Shown here piece after piece: positions 9,274 through 18,510 of a DNA stretch of 50,871 nt (position 1 is the stretch's first letter; each line of letters begins with the position of its first letter). A program made the translations under genes and the position numbers. Under the pieces are notes generated by a model. It was given only the letters and a program-made list of their open reading frames with translations, was not told the DNA's origin and made no database searches. Origin of the DNA: an uncultured Verrucomicrobiota bacterium (GTDB lineage Bacteria > Verrucomicrobiota > Verrucomicrobiia > Limisphaerales > AAA164-E04); contig CAJXVR010000011.1 in the NCBI GenBank assembly GCA_913061285.1, positions 1 through 50,871 of the forward strand. The letters run 5' to 3'.

Positions 9274-9980
9274 AATCAAGTCCAATAGCGACGCCGGGTT
9301 CTCGCATTCTGATCGTTGAAGATGAGTTGCCGATGCGCCGTGCCTTGGAGGATTGTCTGAGCGGTCAGGGGTATCGCGTCTTGTCGGCGTCGAATGGCGA
9401 GGAGGGGCTCACTCGTGCAATGCGTGAAAAACCGGATTTGATCTTGCTCGATGTGATGATGCCGGGCCTAAGTGGATTCGATCTTTGCGCGGCCTTACGA
9501 AAGGCGGGCTGTTCGATTCCGATTCTCATGCTTACGGCCAAGGGAGAGATTGAGGATAGAGTGAGAGGACTTGACGAGGGCGCAGATGACTATCTGATAA
9601 AACCCTTCAGTACGTCGGAACTTCTTGCCCGAATGCGTTCTATACTCCGGAGAAAACAGCTGTCGAGCCGCTCCGCGGAGTTTGTTCTTGGCGACTGTCG
9701 AATAGACTTGCAGCGAATGGAAGCGACGCAAAAGGGGCGACCTCTTGAACTGAGCGTTCGTGAATACGGCATCTTGCGACTTCTATTCGAGGCAGATGGG
9801 GCTCCCGTCAGTCGTGAGCAGTTCTTAGATAAAGTCTGGGGGGTTACTTCCTTTCCCTCCACCCGAACGGTTGATACACACATCCTTCAGCTTCGGAAAA
9901 AAATTGAGCAAGTGCCTGAGACGCCTCGATGGATTCTTACAGTCCACGGGCTTGGGTATCGGCTCTGGCTAGGCGAATAG
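9270..9980 (+). CDS. OmpR/PhoB-family response regulator
   Basis: A 236-residue regulator. The receiver domain has acidic pair E17/D18, phospho-acceptor D61 (LILLDVMMPG), T89 and K111 (LIKPF), all intact. The C-terminal winged helix ends with the family signature TVDTHILQLRKKIE...VHGLGYRL. It is translationally coupled to the kinase at 7189-9273, which is its likely phosphodonor. The secreted TPR gene 72 bases downstream is on the same strand and is a possible target or co-transcribed gene. Confidence 0.95.
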   Translation: MKSSPIATPGSRILIVEDELPMRRALEDCLSGQGYRVLSASNGEEGLTRAMREKPDLILLDVMMPGLSGFDLCAALRKAGCSIPILMLTAKGEIEDRVRGLDEGADDYLIKPFSTSELLARMRSILRRKQLSSRSAEFVLGDCRIDLQRMEATQKGRPLELSVREYGILRLLFEADGAPVSREQFLDKVWGVTSFPSTRTVDTHILQLRKKIEQVPETPRWILTVHGLGYRLWLGE

Positions 9981-10052
9981 TTTGACAAAAGTGTGACAAT
10001 AACTGGATCAGGATTGCGTTGAATAGGAGCGAACCAACTGAATGAATTTGAT

Positions 10053-11144
10053 ATGAAACCCGCTGTTAAATCCCGCCCTTTCTTTCTCTCACCTGTGATC
10101 TTTCTTGTGCCTTTTATTTTGGTGTTGCCTTCGGCTACCGGCAGTGAACCGACTTCGAAGGAACGATTTGATGAGGGGCTTCTTCAGGAGGAAGTTCATC
10201 AAGACTTGGAAAAGGCGATCGAACACTATAGTGCTATCGTGGCGACCTACGATGAGCGACGTAAACTCATCTCAACCTCTTTCTATCGGCTTGCGGAATG
10301 TCTTCGCAAGCTAGGAAGAATGGATGAAGCAGAGCCCTTGTATGTTAGGATTGTCGCAGAGTTTCCTGAGCGGAGAGATTTGGTCAAGCTAAGTCAGCAA
10401 TATGCGCCAGTGGGGGAGACGGATTCGACTGAGTTCGAGGAGGACAGATTGCCTGTGCTCGAGTCTTCAATTATGGACCATCCTGAGGGGCTGGAGCTTC
10501 TCATTGATCAATTGCGTGAGAGTGCATTGGAAACGAGTATGTATTCACTCGCTCAACTAACAGGGGACTTAAAGGCTAGCCAATTGTTAAATGAATTCTT
10601 TGACACACAGATGGGGCTTGAGAATTTGAAAAAACGATACACGGCCACACATCCTCGAATTCGACAGCAGGAAGTTGAACGGGATTACTATCGTGATCGA
10701 ATGCAAGGTCATGTTGACTGGGCGATTAAGTTTCTAAGCAATCGGCTGAATCTGATGCGGAAGCTCTCTACCCTGAATTCTGATCAAGAGACTTTCCCTA
10801 GATTGCGAGTCATTGATACTCCTATGACCCTAAGAGCGTTTATTGCAGAACTGAAAGATGCCACAGCCGAAGTTGCGGTTTTAATGATAACGGCAGAGAT
10901 GGAACAGGAGGGGCTGTCTGAATTAATCAAGACGAGGGAATCCTATCAGAATGAGTATTCCGGGAAGAAAATCCTATATGGTGCCAATCATCCCGAAATG
11001 CGATCGATCCAAGCCCGTATCGAGTCCTTAAATGAACGGATATCAAGTCACGTCCTCCTTGTGATCGAACAGTTGACAAGACGTCTCAGAATACTGGAAC
11101 AGAGTTCCGAATCCGCGGAAGTCTCAGTCCCCGTCAATCCATGA
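10053..11144 (+). CDS. Secreted TPR/coiled-coil protein
   Basis: A 363-residue protein with an N-terminal signal peptide (hydrophobic from about residue 9, cleavage near ATGS at 28-31). Residues of about 35-115 hold tetratricopeptide-like helices (AIEHYSAIVATYDER; MDEAEPLYVRIVAEFPERR). The rest is helical and contains two copies of a module with a conserved HP motif: RYTATHPRIRQQEVE and LYGANHPEMRSIQARIE. Such HP-containing modules recur in PVC-group proteins. It follows the two-component pair on the same strand. Function unknown; a periplasmic scaffold is plausible. Confidence 0.75.
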   Translation: MKPAVKSRPFFLSPVIFLVPFILVLPSATGSEPTSKERFDEGLLQEEVHQDLEKAIEHYSAIVATYDERRKLISTSFYRLAECLRKLGRMDEAEPLYVRIVAEFPERRDLVKLSQQYAPVGETDSTEFEEDRLPVLESSIMDHPEGLELLIDQLRESALETSMYSLAQLTGDLKASQLLNEFFDTQMGLENLKKRYTATHPRIRQQEVERDYYRDRMQGHVDWAIKFLSNRLNLMRKLSTLNSDQETFPRLRVIDTPMTLRAFIAELKDATAEVAVLMITAEMEQEGLSELIKTRESYQNEYSGKKILYGANHPEMRSIQARIESLNERISSHVLLVIEQLTRRLRILEQSSESAEVSVPVNP

Positions 11145-11189
11145 TGAAATGGGTGTGGGCGGGATCGCAGGTTACGACTGCTAAGGGAA

Positions 11190-11510
11190 TTAGGGCAACC
11201 ACAGCTGCGTGACCAGGTATGGGTGTCGGAAACGACCGATCTGAGAAGCGAGGAAGGCTGGTGCTATTTGGTGACCGCAATGGATCGCTACAGCCGACGC
11301 ATGATTGGGGAAGCCTCTATGCAGGCACTCCCTAAGAATGGCTGCTAAGAGCTTCCAAGATGGAACAGAGCGTGAGCGCCAAAGGCAACTGCTAGAACAA
11401 GGTAGCTATGGAGTCGTTCTACGGTCGCTAAAAAACTTCATCAGCACGAGGCCATGTATAGGTTGGAGAAGAACAGACTTGAGCGAACGTTTTTGAATAA
11501 CGAGAAGTAG
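11190..11510 (+). pseudogene. IS3-family transposase remnant (rve/DDE domain)
   Basis: Two fragments of an IS3-type integrase core can be read. From 11211, the frame gives VWVSETTDLRSEEGWCYLV then AMDRYSRRMIG, matching the first-Asp strand of IS3 transposases, before a stop. From 11360, in a different frame, it gives MEQSVSAKGNC, a stop, then AMESFYGR, matching the conserved MSxKGNCxDNAxxESF block that carries the catalytic Glu. The middle of the domain, including the second Asp, is deleted, and frameshifts and stops are present. No ORF A or inverted terminal repeats were recognised. The element is dead. Confidence 0.75.
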
Positions 11511-11837
11511 TAAGCGTTCTAAAGCGTAAACACCCGTCACTGAGGTGCTAGAGCCCAACAGCATTCGAAGCGAAATATTTCGTCCCCACGGGGAACAGCC
11601 ATCGTCAAGCCTAACGGCTTTCCGAGAGAATAACTAAAGCACAAAGTATCGAACCAAGAGAATCCTCTGTCCACCAGACTCAGGGCAATTTCAAGTCGGG
11701 TTAAGGCCGGTGTAGGTCATTTCAAGCACACCGGAAATACGAGCTGCTAAGAGTGTGAAATATCAATTGCGCTAAGGTTGCTATTGTCTTCGGCTATTGG
11801 CACAATAGCCGATCCAGACAATCACAATAAATTTTCT
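11511..11837. other. Intergenic sequence after the IS remnant
   Basis: No convincing gene. The region has many stops in all frames and short fragments that may be further decayed IS sequence. No terminal repeat or target-site duplication could be identified by eye. Confidence 0.5.
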
Positions 11838-12266
11838 ATGGATTTATCATCGATAGCCCAATTAGTTAGTCTCGCCAAAGATTTGTTACCAGCTCTTGGT
11901 GCTGTGTGGAACGGAGAGCCGGAAGAGGATTCAACACAACAGAGTATTCGCGATATTGTTAAGGAAAAATATAGTCTTCTTAGAGACGGAGTGGGAGCCT
12001 CCAGCATGCGTATTCTGTCACATCTTGAGGGATGTGGTAGTTGCGAGCCCAGTCTTCTGATATTGGAGGCAAATCCTCGGGCCGGAAAAATTGCTTTCAC
12101 CGCCAGAGAGATGCTGAGAGATGAGTTTGTATACCGTCTCGAGTTTCTAAAGGTGCTTGGGGTAATTTCAGCAGCAGGTCCAACCGAATATAGAATAAGC
12201 CATCTTGGCAAAAATTTCGTTCGGGAGGCAAAGTGTCGGAACGACTTCCCTGAGATATTCAGCTAG
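11838..12266 (+). CDS. Hypothetical protein, possible winged-helix C-terminus
   Basis: A 142-residue protein of unknown function, not recognised. It starts with a hydrophobic-amphipathic helix (MDLSSIAQLVSLAKDLLPAL). The C-terminal half (about residues 90-140) reads like a winged helix: a recognition-type helix FVYRLEFLKVLGVI, then a wing with EYRISHLGKNFV. The frame is open 20 codons further upstream, but the ATG at 11838 gives the more natural start. It lies between the IS remnant and another orphan gene and is slightly richer in A+T than the flanks, as expected of acquired DNA. Confidence 0.55.
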   Translation: MDLSSIAQLVSLAKDLLPALGAVWNGEPEEDSTQQSIRDIVKEKYSLLRDGVGASSMRILSHLEGCGSCEPSLLILEANPRAGKIAFTAREMLRDEFVYRLEFLKVLGVISAAGPTEYRISHLGKNFVREAKCRNDFPEIFS

Positions 12267-12505
12267 CAGATTCTTGACCTTATCCGCTCATGCGTAAGCG
12301 GCGCTCTCGGTATTAGAACTAGTCCTCCGACTAATTGATATCCCAAGCTTGTCAACTCGATGTTTGCCCCCAAGAGTTGGGAATTGAGGTGAGACTCGAA
12401 GATCGGAGAAACGCGCTTGCGCTACGAAAGAACTCTTATTTAAGCTGAACAAGTGTGACCTATGTTCCAGCCCACATCAATGAGTGACGCTTTTTCAATG
12501 AACGC

Positions 12506-13351
12506 ATGAAGGACAGAATATTGAACGAGATCCTCAATCGCTCTTATCGTTTCCCCGAGTCTAAAGACGAATTAGAAACGGTGAAGGCCATCCATGATGG
12601 AACCTTTGAGAGTGGTGGATTTGGTGATCCAAACTTTCATTGTTATGCTGCTGTATTGAACGCTGTTGGTGAGTTCGCAACGCAGGCCCTTGATTCGCCT
12701 CATCTTTCCGAGTTTAACAACATCCTTGCGGATGCTCAGGAGGAGTATATGCCGGGATATCCGCCAATGAGTCCCGTGACGACTTCATTCTTTCATGCGT
12801 GGATGACTCTAGATGTTCCGATAGCACCAGGCGGCCCGACGATTGGAAAATTGTTCGGCCAATGGCTTCGAGACAAGAACTCGTTTTCATATTTGTGGAA
12901 GGCTCTCGATAATCTCAATAGGACTTACAGTTCATTTTACGAGGTAATGGGTGTGGGTGGGGATGAAACTGTACAGCTTAGCGACATCCTTGAGCAACGT
13001 GTTTTCCAGTGTTGGAATTCTAGCGGCTACTCTGGAAGAACGGGTGAGCTGTGGTATGTCCGGGTGCTTCCGCCTTCTTTGGAAGGGGCAAAGTGCTCCG
13101 TAACGGTTAGTACGCCGTACGTCTTTAGAAATGAAAGCCGTGAGTCAGTCGAAACCTTTTTCCGTCGCTGTTCATCAAAGGACGCTTCCTTTGACGTGGT
13201 GGAATACTTGAAGCACGGGGCGTTTCCCCATTATTGGCTGGAGTATGTCTTTCAGGCTTATGTCGATCACACCGGTGAGGCAATTTATGTCGAAGGCCTG
13301 CCGGACGATGCAGCGGGCCGGCCCCATGCCGATGGCGGCAAGGATCTGTGA
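12506..13351 (+). CDS. Conserved hypothetical protein
   Basis: A 281-residue soluble protein without signal peptide or TM helix. Distinctive segments are PGYPPMSPVTTSFFHAWMTLDVPI and SGYSGRTGELWYVRVLPP, which I associate with an uncharacterised family of similar length in Verrucomicrobiota and Myxococcota; I cannot name a domain. The C-terminus is Asp/Gly rich. It lies in the accessory patch, directly upstream of a VapC fragment. No function is assigned. Confidence 0.6.
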   Translation: MKDRILNEILNRSYRFPESKDELETVKAIHDGTFESGGFGDPNFHCYAAVLNAVGEFATQALDSPHLSEFNNILADAQEEYMPGYPPMSPVTTSFFHAWMTLDVPIAPGGPTIGKLFGQWLRDKNSFSYLWKALDNLNRTYSSFYEVMGVGGDETVQLSDILEQRVFQCWNSSGYSGRTGELWYVRVLPPSLEGAKCSVTVSTPYVFRNESRESVETFFRRCSSKDASFDVVEYLKHGAFPHYWLEYVFQAYVDHTGEAIYVEGLPDDAAGRPHADGGKDL

Positions 13352-13365
13352 AGCTTGCCGCATCC

Positions 13366-13482
13366 TCTTTAGGCAACGAATGGATCGCTGCGATGGCTCT
13401 ACAAGCTGGGATGACCTTGGTTACAAGGGACGATCATTTCATCCGAGTGCCCAAACTGAAGTTGATCCAATGGACATTGTAG
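13366..13482 (+). pseudogene. VapC-type PIN-domain toxin, C-terminal fragment
   Basis: In one frame this stretch reads NEWIAAMALQAGMTLVTRDD then HFIRVPKLKLIQW and a stop. It is the C-terminal third of a VapC/PIN endoribonuclease, including the N-D/E-x-WIAA helix and the TRD-x-HF motif with the late acidic metal ligands. The N-terminal part with the first Asp is absent; upstream lies the hypothetical gene ending at 13351. No VapB antitoxin is visible. Too short to be active. Confidence 0.6.
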
Positions 13483-14125
13483 GGTCTAGTCCGTGCTAGT
13501 GTCTGTCGTTCTCAGATAGAGAGTTTGACGAAATCAATGATTTGCAGCCGCCGTCTTGGAAGCTTGGAGGCAGCCTCAAACACTTGTTCCAGGATCTCCA
13601 GAGGGTATGGTCCGGTTCCACGGGGGACAGATAATCCGAGAACATAGGGAACGATTGGAATGGGCTTATAGGCTGTTGAATTGGGTTCCTCAACGTTTCG
13701 AGTAGATACTCAAAGAGTTTCATCGCCCTCGACCGCTGATAGCTGTGAAAGAGTTCCCTCAAGAGCGGCTGAAACGTCTCGTTTCTGCTCCCTAATGAGG
13801 AAGCTGCGGCAAGATGCCACAGCCACTTTGAGAAGGGCTGCGCTTGAACCTACCGCTCTCCACTGGAAACGTTGAAGAACCTTGAATTGAGACGCCTAGA
13901 GAACAATGGCAATGGATTGTAGCACTTGTTCAAAGTAGCCTTTTTTCAGTGAGCGAGTGGTGCTCAGAGTTAATTGTCCGGTTGTCCGGTGAGCAGTCTA
14001 GGTTGAGCCAGAAACTCGACACGTACGTTGGGCACGATGGCGAAAGTGACTGTTACCGGTTTGAATGAGCCCAGATGAAACACTCCATCCCTCAAGACCC
14101 TAAAACCTCGTTTGCGAAAACGATA
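13483..14125. other. Gene-poor stretch with possible gene fragments
   Basis: No intact gene. On the minus strand around 13515-13700, one frame without a start codon reads coding-like (PIPIVPYVLGLSVPRGTG ... LEILEQVFEAASKLPRR) and may be a fragment of a lost gene, but I do not recognise it. The rest shows no structure I can support. Confidence 0.4.
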
Positions 14126-15262
14126 TTAGTTCCAATTGCCGTCGGCATGAGTGGTGCTGAACCCATCGGCATCGGTTGCGTTGATGAACCTCAGGGCGAG
14201 ATCATTTCGATTGGTGGCCATCGCAACATCAATGGAGGAGCCGTCAGAGGCTAAGCTTATCGCTTGGCCCCTGTGTGTGTTGGTGATCGTGGTATTGGGT
14301 GGGGGAAGGTTGATTGTGGCCACCCAGTGAGGTGGCAATGCCGATTCCGGTTGGAAATCCATATCAAGCTTCCAAACGTGGCCTGGATCCAGGCTTCGGT
14401 GGCTTGCGAAGTTGTTGTCCCAGTTCCCACTGGCATCTTCTACCCGAATGTAGGGAGCGCCCCAGTTCGTGAAAGTGACGCCATTGCTGCTTACTGAAAG
14501 CGGTAGATTAACGCGATAGTTCGAGATGTCCCTAGGACTGTCAGGCTGCGTCAAGACGGTTATCTCACCCAAGGTAACATCCATCCCTTTGACGGATTTG
14601 GTCATGGGGATCGGATCGGCTAGCCACGGTTTGATCGTCGGGCGTGTGGTGTTTCTTGTTTTGAATTCTGCCACAGAGATCCACGGACTGCCTTGATCTT
14701 CACTTTCACGGCGTTCGATCCGGAACCAAAGCCACTCCGAATCACGCGGGAATCGACTCGTGAGTATATAACCATGGTATCCGTCGGCGTAGGATTGAAA
14801 TCCGCGTGCCTGAAATCGCTGGGCGTATTCTATTCCTTCGTCACCTCGAATCATACAGCGGAATTGTCGATAGAATGTGCGCTTCGTCAGGGGGTGACTC
14901 GTTATATTGGTGCCTATCAAATTGAATTCAGCAGCTAACCACGTCTTTCCTAAAGGGGCCGTAAAATTTAACCGAGTTGGTTTGTTCAGTTTTAGACTGA
15001 ACAGCTGCGCCCCATTAGTTGGAATTAGACCGTCTGCCAGTTTCTCCAAGAAACGGCCATGGATGAATTCGTTCTTATTCGCTACCATGACGCGATTGAG
15101 CATTAGCTGGGAGCCATCGGCTAGAAGCTGAACGTTTTTTTTGGGGGCGTTCGTCAGTAGGGCGGTCGCCACTATAACCATCACGAGCAGAACGACCCCG
15201 ATGACAATCGGGGATCTCGGAGCCTCCTTCGCGAGATCTGTCGTGAGTAATTGTCTCTTCAT
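14126..15262 (-). CDS. Membrane-anchored hypothetical protein
   Basis: A 378-residue protein with a single N-terminal TM helix (VIGVVLLVMVIVATALL, about residues 21-37), the rest extracytoplasmic and beta-rich. The segment LLADGSQLMLNRVMVANKNEFIHG is typical of a PVC-group family of membrane-anchored proteins without assigned function. The C-terminal half (about residues 220-370) contains a second beta domain ending in DADGFSTTHADGNW. Its ATG overlaps the stop of a questionable upstream frame (ATGA, 15259-15262). Confidence 0.7.
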   Translation of the reverse strand: MKRQLLTTDLAKEAPRSPIVIGVVLLVMVIVATALLTNAPKKNVQLLADGSQLMLNRVMVANKNEFIHGRFLEKLADGLIPTNGAQLFSLKLNKPTRLNFTAPLGKTWLAAEFNLIGTNITSHPLTKRTFYRQFRCMIRGDEGIEYAQRFQARGFQSYADGYHGYILTSRFPRDSEWLWFRIERRESEDQGSPWISVAEFKTRNTTRPTIKPWLADPIPMTKSVKGMDVTLGEITVLTQPDSPRDISNYRVNLPLSVSSNGVTFTNWGAPYIRVEDASGNWDNNFASHRSLDPGHVWKLDMDFQPESALPPHWVATINLPPPNTTITNTHRGQAISLASDGSSIDVAMATNRNDLALRFINATDADGFSTTHADGNWN

Positions 15263-15687
15263 TGCTTAGGCGGAACGATTACTAGAATTTGGGGGGCGCG
15301 GGAAGCACTCTCTTTATTGGTTTCCCCGGCTCTTGTCGTGGACGCTTGTTTCTGAGCTAGAATGACTTCGGATTGCGCTCGTGGTTCTTCAAAAAGACGA
15401 GAGGAACCAGATTGCAACTCATGATAGGAGCAAGAGGATAGGAGTTTTTTAGAGGTGGGGAGAGCGTCCTCGCGAGCCGTTCTAGTCGAGAGCGAAAACA
15501 TCGGAAAAATAGGCCCTTTTCCTAGTTGAGCGTGATAGGGATTCCGTCCCGCTTCGCGAGCCGGAGGCTCGCGAGTACGCTCGCCCCACCTCGGGAGATA
15601 GATCTTCGCAAGTGTTTCATTCCACTGGGAACGTGGAAGAACCGCGCTCGTCGATCCGTGAATAGATCGTTCATCCCTTGGTTTCAC
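15259..15687 (-). CDS. Questionable ORF overlapping a palindromic repeat
   Basis: An open frame of 142 codons ending in an ATGA overlap with the membrane protein downstream, which argues for translation. Against it, the first half contains a CG-rich palindrome, and composition is Ser/Arg/Pro/Glu-rich with no domain, TM or signal. A shorter form from the Met at residue 63 (MFSLSTRTARED) is possible. Treat as unproven. Confidence 0.3.
   Translation of the reverse strand: MKPRDERSIHGSTSAVLPRSQWNETLAKIYLPRWGERTREPPAREAGRNPYHAQLGKGPIFPMFSLSTRTAREDALPTSKKLLSSCSYHELQSGSSRLFEEPRAQSEVILAQKQASTTRAGETNKESASRAPQILVIVPPKQ
15555..15573. repeat. CG-rich perfect palindrome, candidate dispersed repeat
   Basis: CGCGAGCC-GGA-GGCTCGCG, an 8-bp perfect stem with a 3-nt loop, followed by GAGTACGCTCGCCCC. 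It resembles the short palindromic repeats scattered in many verrucomicrobial genomes. Only one copy is seen in this window. Confidence 0.4.
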
Positions 15688-15756
15688 TGTTAGCAGCGAA
15701 TTTGACTCATTCTTTTTCTTGATGCCAACGTTGGTAGGTGGTTTAAGGGTATGATT

Positions 15757-18510
15757 ATGCGGAATTCTTTCAGGCTCGGTTGCCTCTCTTCGATCTATTT
15801 TCTCAGTTGTTTATTGGGACAGGGGCTCCTCGGCTCAAGCCCGAATGTGTTGATGATCGCTGTCGATGATCTGCGCCCAGAACTGGGATGCTACGGGGCT
15901 TCCCATATCTATAGTCCAAACATTGATGCACAGATTGGCCGCGTATTGAATGAGCATGATGAGACGGGCTTACGAGAGAATACAATTGTCATCCTTTATG
16001 GCGATCATGGCTATCACCTTGGTGAGCATGGCTTGAGGGGGAAGACGACAAACTTCGAGCTTGATACTCGGCTTCCATTGATTGTGAGCGTGCCAGGTAT
16101 GGAGATGCCGAGTGAATCGACCGATTCGCTGGTGGAACTCGTCGATCTTAACCCGACGCTAGCCGAACTGGCAGGCCTCCCAGTTTCTGAAAAGTTAGAG
16201 GGCAAGCGCTTTGTTTCGATTCTCAATGATGCGACAAGTATTACCAAGGAGGTGGCGTTCAGTCAGTATCCTCGGGCTGGTGGCTTGATGGGATACTCGG
16301 TTAGGACCATGCAGCATTGGCTTACTCAGTGGGTTGATACTTCGTCCGGCGAAATCCGGGCCACGGAACTCTATGATTACAATGGGGAAGTGCTGGAAAC
16401 CGCGAATATCGCAGCGGTTGCTCCGGATCTGGTTCGGGAACTGTCCGATAAGCTGTGGCAGGTTTCTAAAGTCTCGAATCCTAAGAAGGTGGCGCCGCCT
16501 GTTCCTGAAGTGGCGAGAGAATCCGCTACGTCGATGTTTGGTTTTGAAGAGGTTCAAGCTGGCCGCTTCGAGACGTTCTATTCAGGGATCGGTCAATGGA
16601 AGGCCTTGGTCGGAAAGAGCGTTATTGATGATGAACATGCGAAGAGTGGTCTTCATTGTCTGCGGTTGACCGGTGGAGATGAAAGCAGTGTCTCTCTTGC
16701 ATTAGCTGAGGACGTCGATACGAGCGGCGAATTGACTTTTTGGGCAGAGCGCTGGACGAAATGGGCGCCCTTTACCTTTCGCGTCGAAACGCTCATTGGT
16801 GATGAGTGGGCAGAGATTTTCAACGGGGACGATGAGATCAGGGTAGGACGTTCGTTCTTGTCGCAGATCCGGGTGCCACTTGGGGATGGCAGGATTCATG
16901 GATTGCGTTTTACGGTGACCAGCCCGCCCGATACTGGGATACTGATCGATGATATCCGCTTTGCTCCCGCTCGCCCTCAAGAGATTGTTGACGTTGACCT
17001 TGTCCCGGTGACACTTCCAGCCCTTCGTGGCGTGGAGGTGAGTCCACTCCTGAAGCTTAGAGTGGAAACCCAGGGGAATTTGGCACCCGTGGCGATGACG
17101 GAGATACGGGCGAGGCTGACCGAGGGCACGGATTTAAAGGATGTTGAGCTTGTGTCAGTCTATCGTGGCGATTCTGAAGGGCCTACTGGATCTGCATTGG
17201 CCACTCTGGGCGGAAGTGAATTAGAGGAGAGAAGGCTGGTTTTTAGTTGGTCGGACGGTGCCTACGTTCTTTCAGAAGGGAGTAACTATCTTTGGCTCAC
17301 GGGGCGGCTCAGTGAGAATGCTGACATTGATCATCGCGTCGGAGCGATTTGCCAAGAGGTATTGTTCTCGGATGGAGAGACGGTTGCTCTCGATGCCGCT
17401 CCTTCTGTTCAGCGGATGGGGATTGCTCTTCGGAAGTCGGGCGATGACGAGGTTCATACCTATCGGATTCCTGGTTTGGCCACAACCAAACAAGGCACGC
17501 TGATTGGTGTCTATGATGTTCGCCGTCGTTCCGGTGGGGATCTACCCGGTGATATTGATGTTGGCATGTCTCGATCAACCGATGGTGGGCGATCATGGGA
17601 ACCGATGAAGCTAATCATGGACATGGGGGATGATCCGATGTGGCGCTATGATGGCATTGGGGATCCGGCGGTTTTGGTCGACCGGAAAACTGGCACGATT
17701 TGGGTGGCTGCGACGTGGAGCCACGGTGACCGTTCTTGGCGAGGGTCGGGGCCAGGATTGAGTCCAGGTGAAACGGGACAGTTGATGTTGGTACGAAGCG
17801 ATGACGATGGTGAGTCGTGGTCGGATCCGATCAATATCACTTCCCAGGTGAAGAAGCCGGAGTGGTGCTTCATTCTTCAAGGTCCAGGCAAGGGGATCAG
17901 CATGGCTGATGGTACGATTGTATTTGCGGCGCAGTATCAGGATCCGCCCGAGAAGGAGCGACTTCCTCATTCAACCATTATCTTTTCGAAAGATCACGGT
18001 GATACCTGGGAGGTTGGAACGGGTGCACTTGATGATACGACGGAAGCACAGATTGTTGAAATCGAACCTTCGGTGCTAATGCTCAACTGTCGGTATAATC
18101 GTCAATCGCTTCGCGTGGTGATGACAACACGAGACTTGGGGAAAACGTGGCAGAAGCACCCAAGCTCAGAACGGTCGCTGATTGAACCGCGTGCCTGCAT
18201 GGCGAGCCTAATTCATGTTGATCGGGAGCTTGGTAGCGATTGGGGAGATCGCCTACTCTTTTCAAATCCGGATAGTCAATCCGATAGAAACCGAATGATG
18301 ATTAAGGCGTCATTTGACCGAGGACTGACATGGCCCATGGAGCATCGGCTATTACTCGATGAGGGAGATAGTGCTGGATACTCCTGCCTCTCTATGATCG
18401 ATGGGGAAACGGTTGGCATACTCTACGAAGGCAGTCAGGCGCATATGACCTTTCAACGGATTCCGTTAGGCGAACTTGGGGAAACGGAGATTCAATCCTT
18501 AACTCCATAG
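15757..18510 (+). CDS. Sulfatase-sialidase fusion, sulfatase part internally deleted
   Basis: A 917-residue secreted protein. The ATG at 15757 is chosen over 15751 because AAGGG lies 7 bases before it. Signal peptide, then residues 29-57 match an iduronate-sulfatase N-terminus (VLMIAVDDLRPELGCYG). At D57/A58 the sequence jumps to the late sulfatase core (QIGRVLNEHDETGLRENTI; GDHGYHLGEHG), omitting a region that includes the CxPSR formylglycine site. Next come a beta domain (about 250-410), a BNR-associated N-terminal domain (about 410-545) and a GH33-type sialidase with the YRIP motif and Asp boxes STDGGRSW, SDDDGESW, SKDHGDTW, TRDLGKTW and SFDRGLTW. The sialidase half looks complete; the sulfatase half cannot be active. 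Confidence 0.85.
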   Translation: MRNSFRLGCLSSIYFLSCLLGQGLLGSSPNVLMIAVDDLRPELGCYGASHIYSPNIDAQIGRVLNEHDETGLRENTIVILYGDHGYHLGEHGLRGKTTNFELDTRLPLIVSVPGMEMPSESTDSLVELVDLNPTLAELAGLPVSEKLEGKRFVSILNDATSITKEVAFSQYPRAGGLMGYSVRTMQHWLTQWVDTSSGEIRATELYDYNGEVLETANIAAVAPDLVRELSDKLWQVSKVSNPKKVAPPVPEVARESATSMFGFEEVQAGRFETFYSGIGQWKALVGKSVIDDEHAKSGLHCLRLTGGDESSVSLALAEDVDTSGELTFWAERWTKWAPFTFRVETLIGDEWAEIFNGDDEIRVGRSFLSQIRVPLGDGRIHGLRFTVTSPPDTGILIDDIRFAPARPQEIVDVDLVPVTLPALRGVEVSPLLKLRVETQGNLAPVAMTEIRARLTEGTDLKDVELVSVYRGDSEGPTGSALATLGGSELEERRLVFSWSDGAYVLSEGSNYLWLTGRLSENADIDHRVGAICQEVLFSDGETVALDAAPSVQRMGIALRKSGDDEVHTYRIPGLATTKQGTLIGVYDVRRRSGGDLPGDIDVGMSRSTDGGRSWEPMKLIMDMGDDPMWRYDGIGDPAVLVDRKTGTIWVAATWSHGDRSWRGSGPGLSPGETGQLMLVRSDDDGESWSDPINITSQVKKPEWCFILQGPGKGISMADGTIVFAAQYQDPPEKERLPHSTIIFSKDHGDTWEVGTGALDDTTEAQIVEIEPSVLMLNCRYNRQSLRVVMTTRDLGKTWQKHPSSERSLIEPRACMASLIHVDRELGSDWGDRLLFSNPDSQSDRNRMMIKASFDRGLTWPMEHRLLLDEGDSAGYSCLSMIDGETVGILYEGSQAHMTFQRIPLGELGETEIQSLTP

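Noticed and set aside
9981..10052. TTGACA-like -35 box before the secreted TPR gene
   Set aside because: No matching -10 element at 16-18 bases; not reported as a promoter.
13496..13762. 88-codon minus-strand frame with a helical look
   Set aside because: Another minus-strand frame over the same bases looks more coding-like but lacks a start; both are probably fragments.
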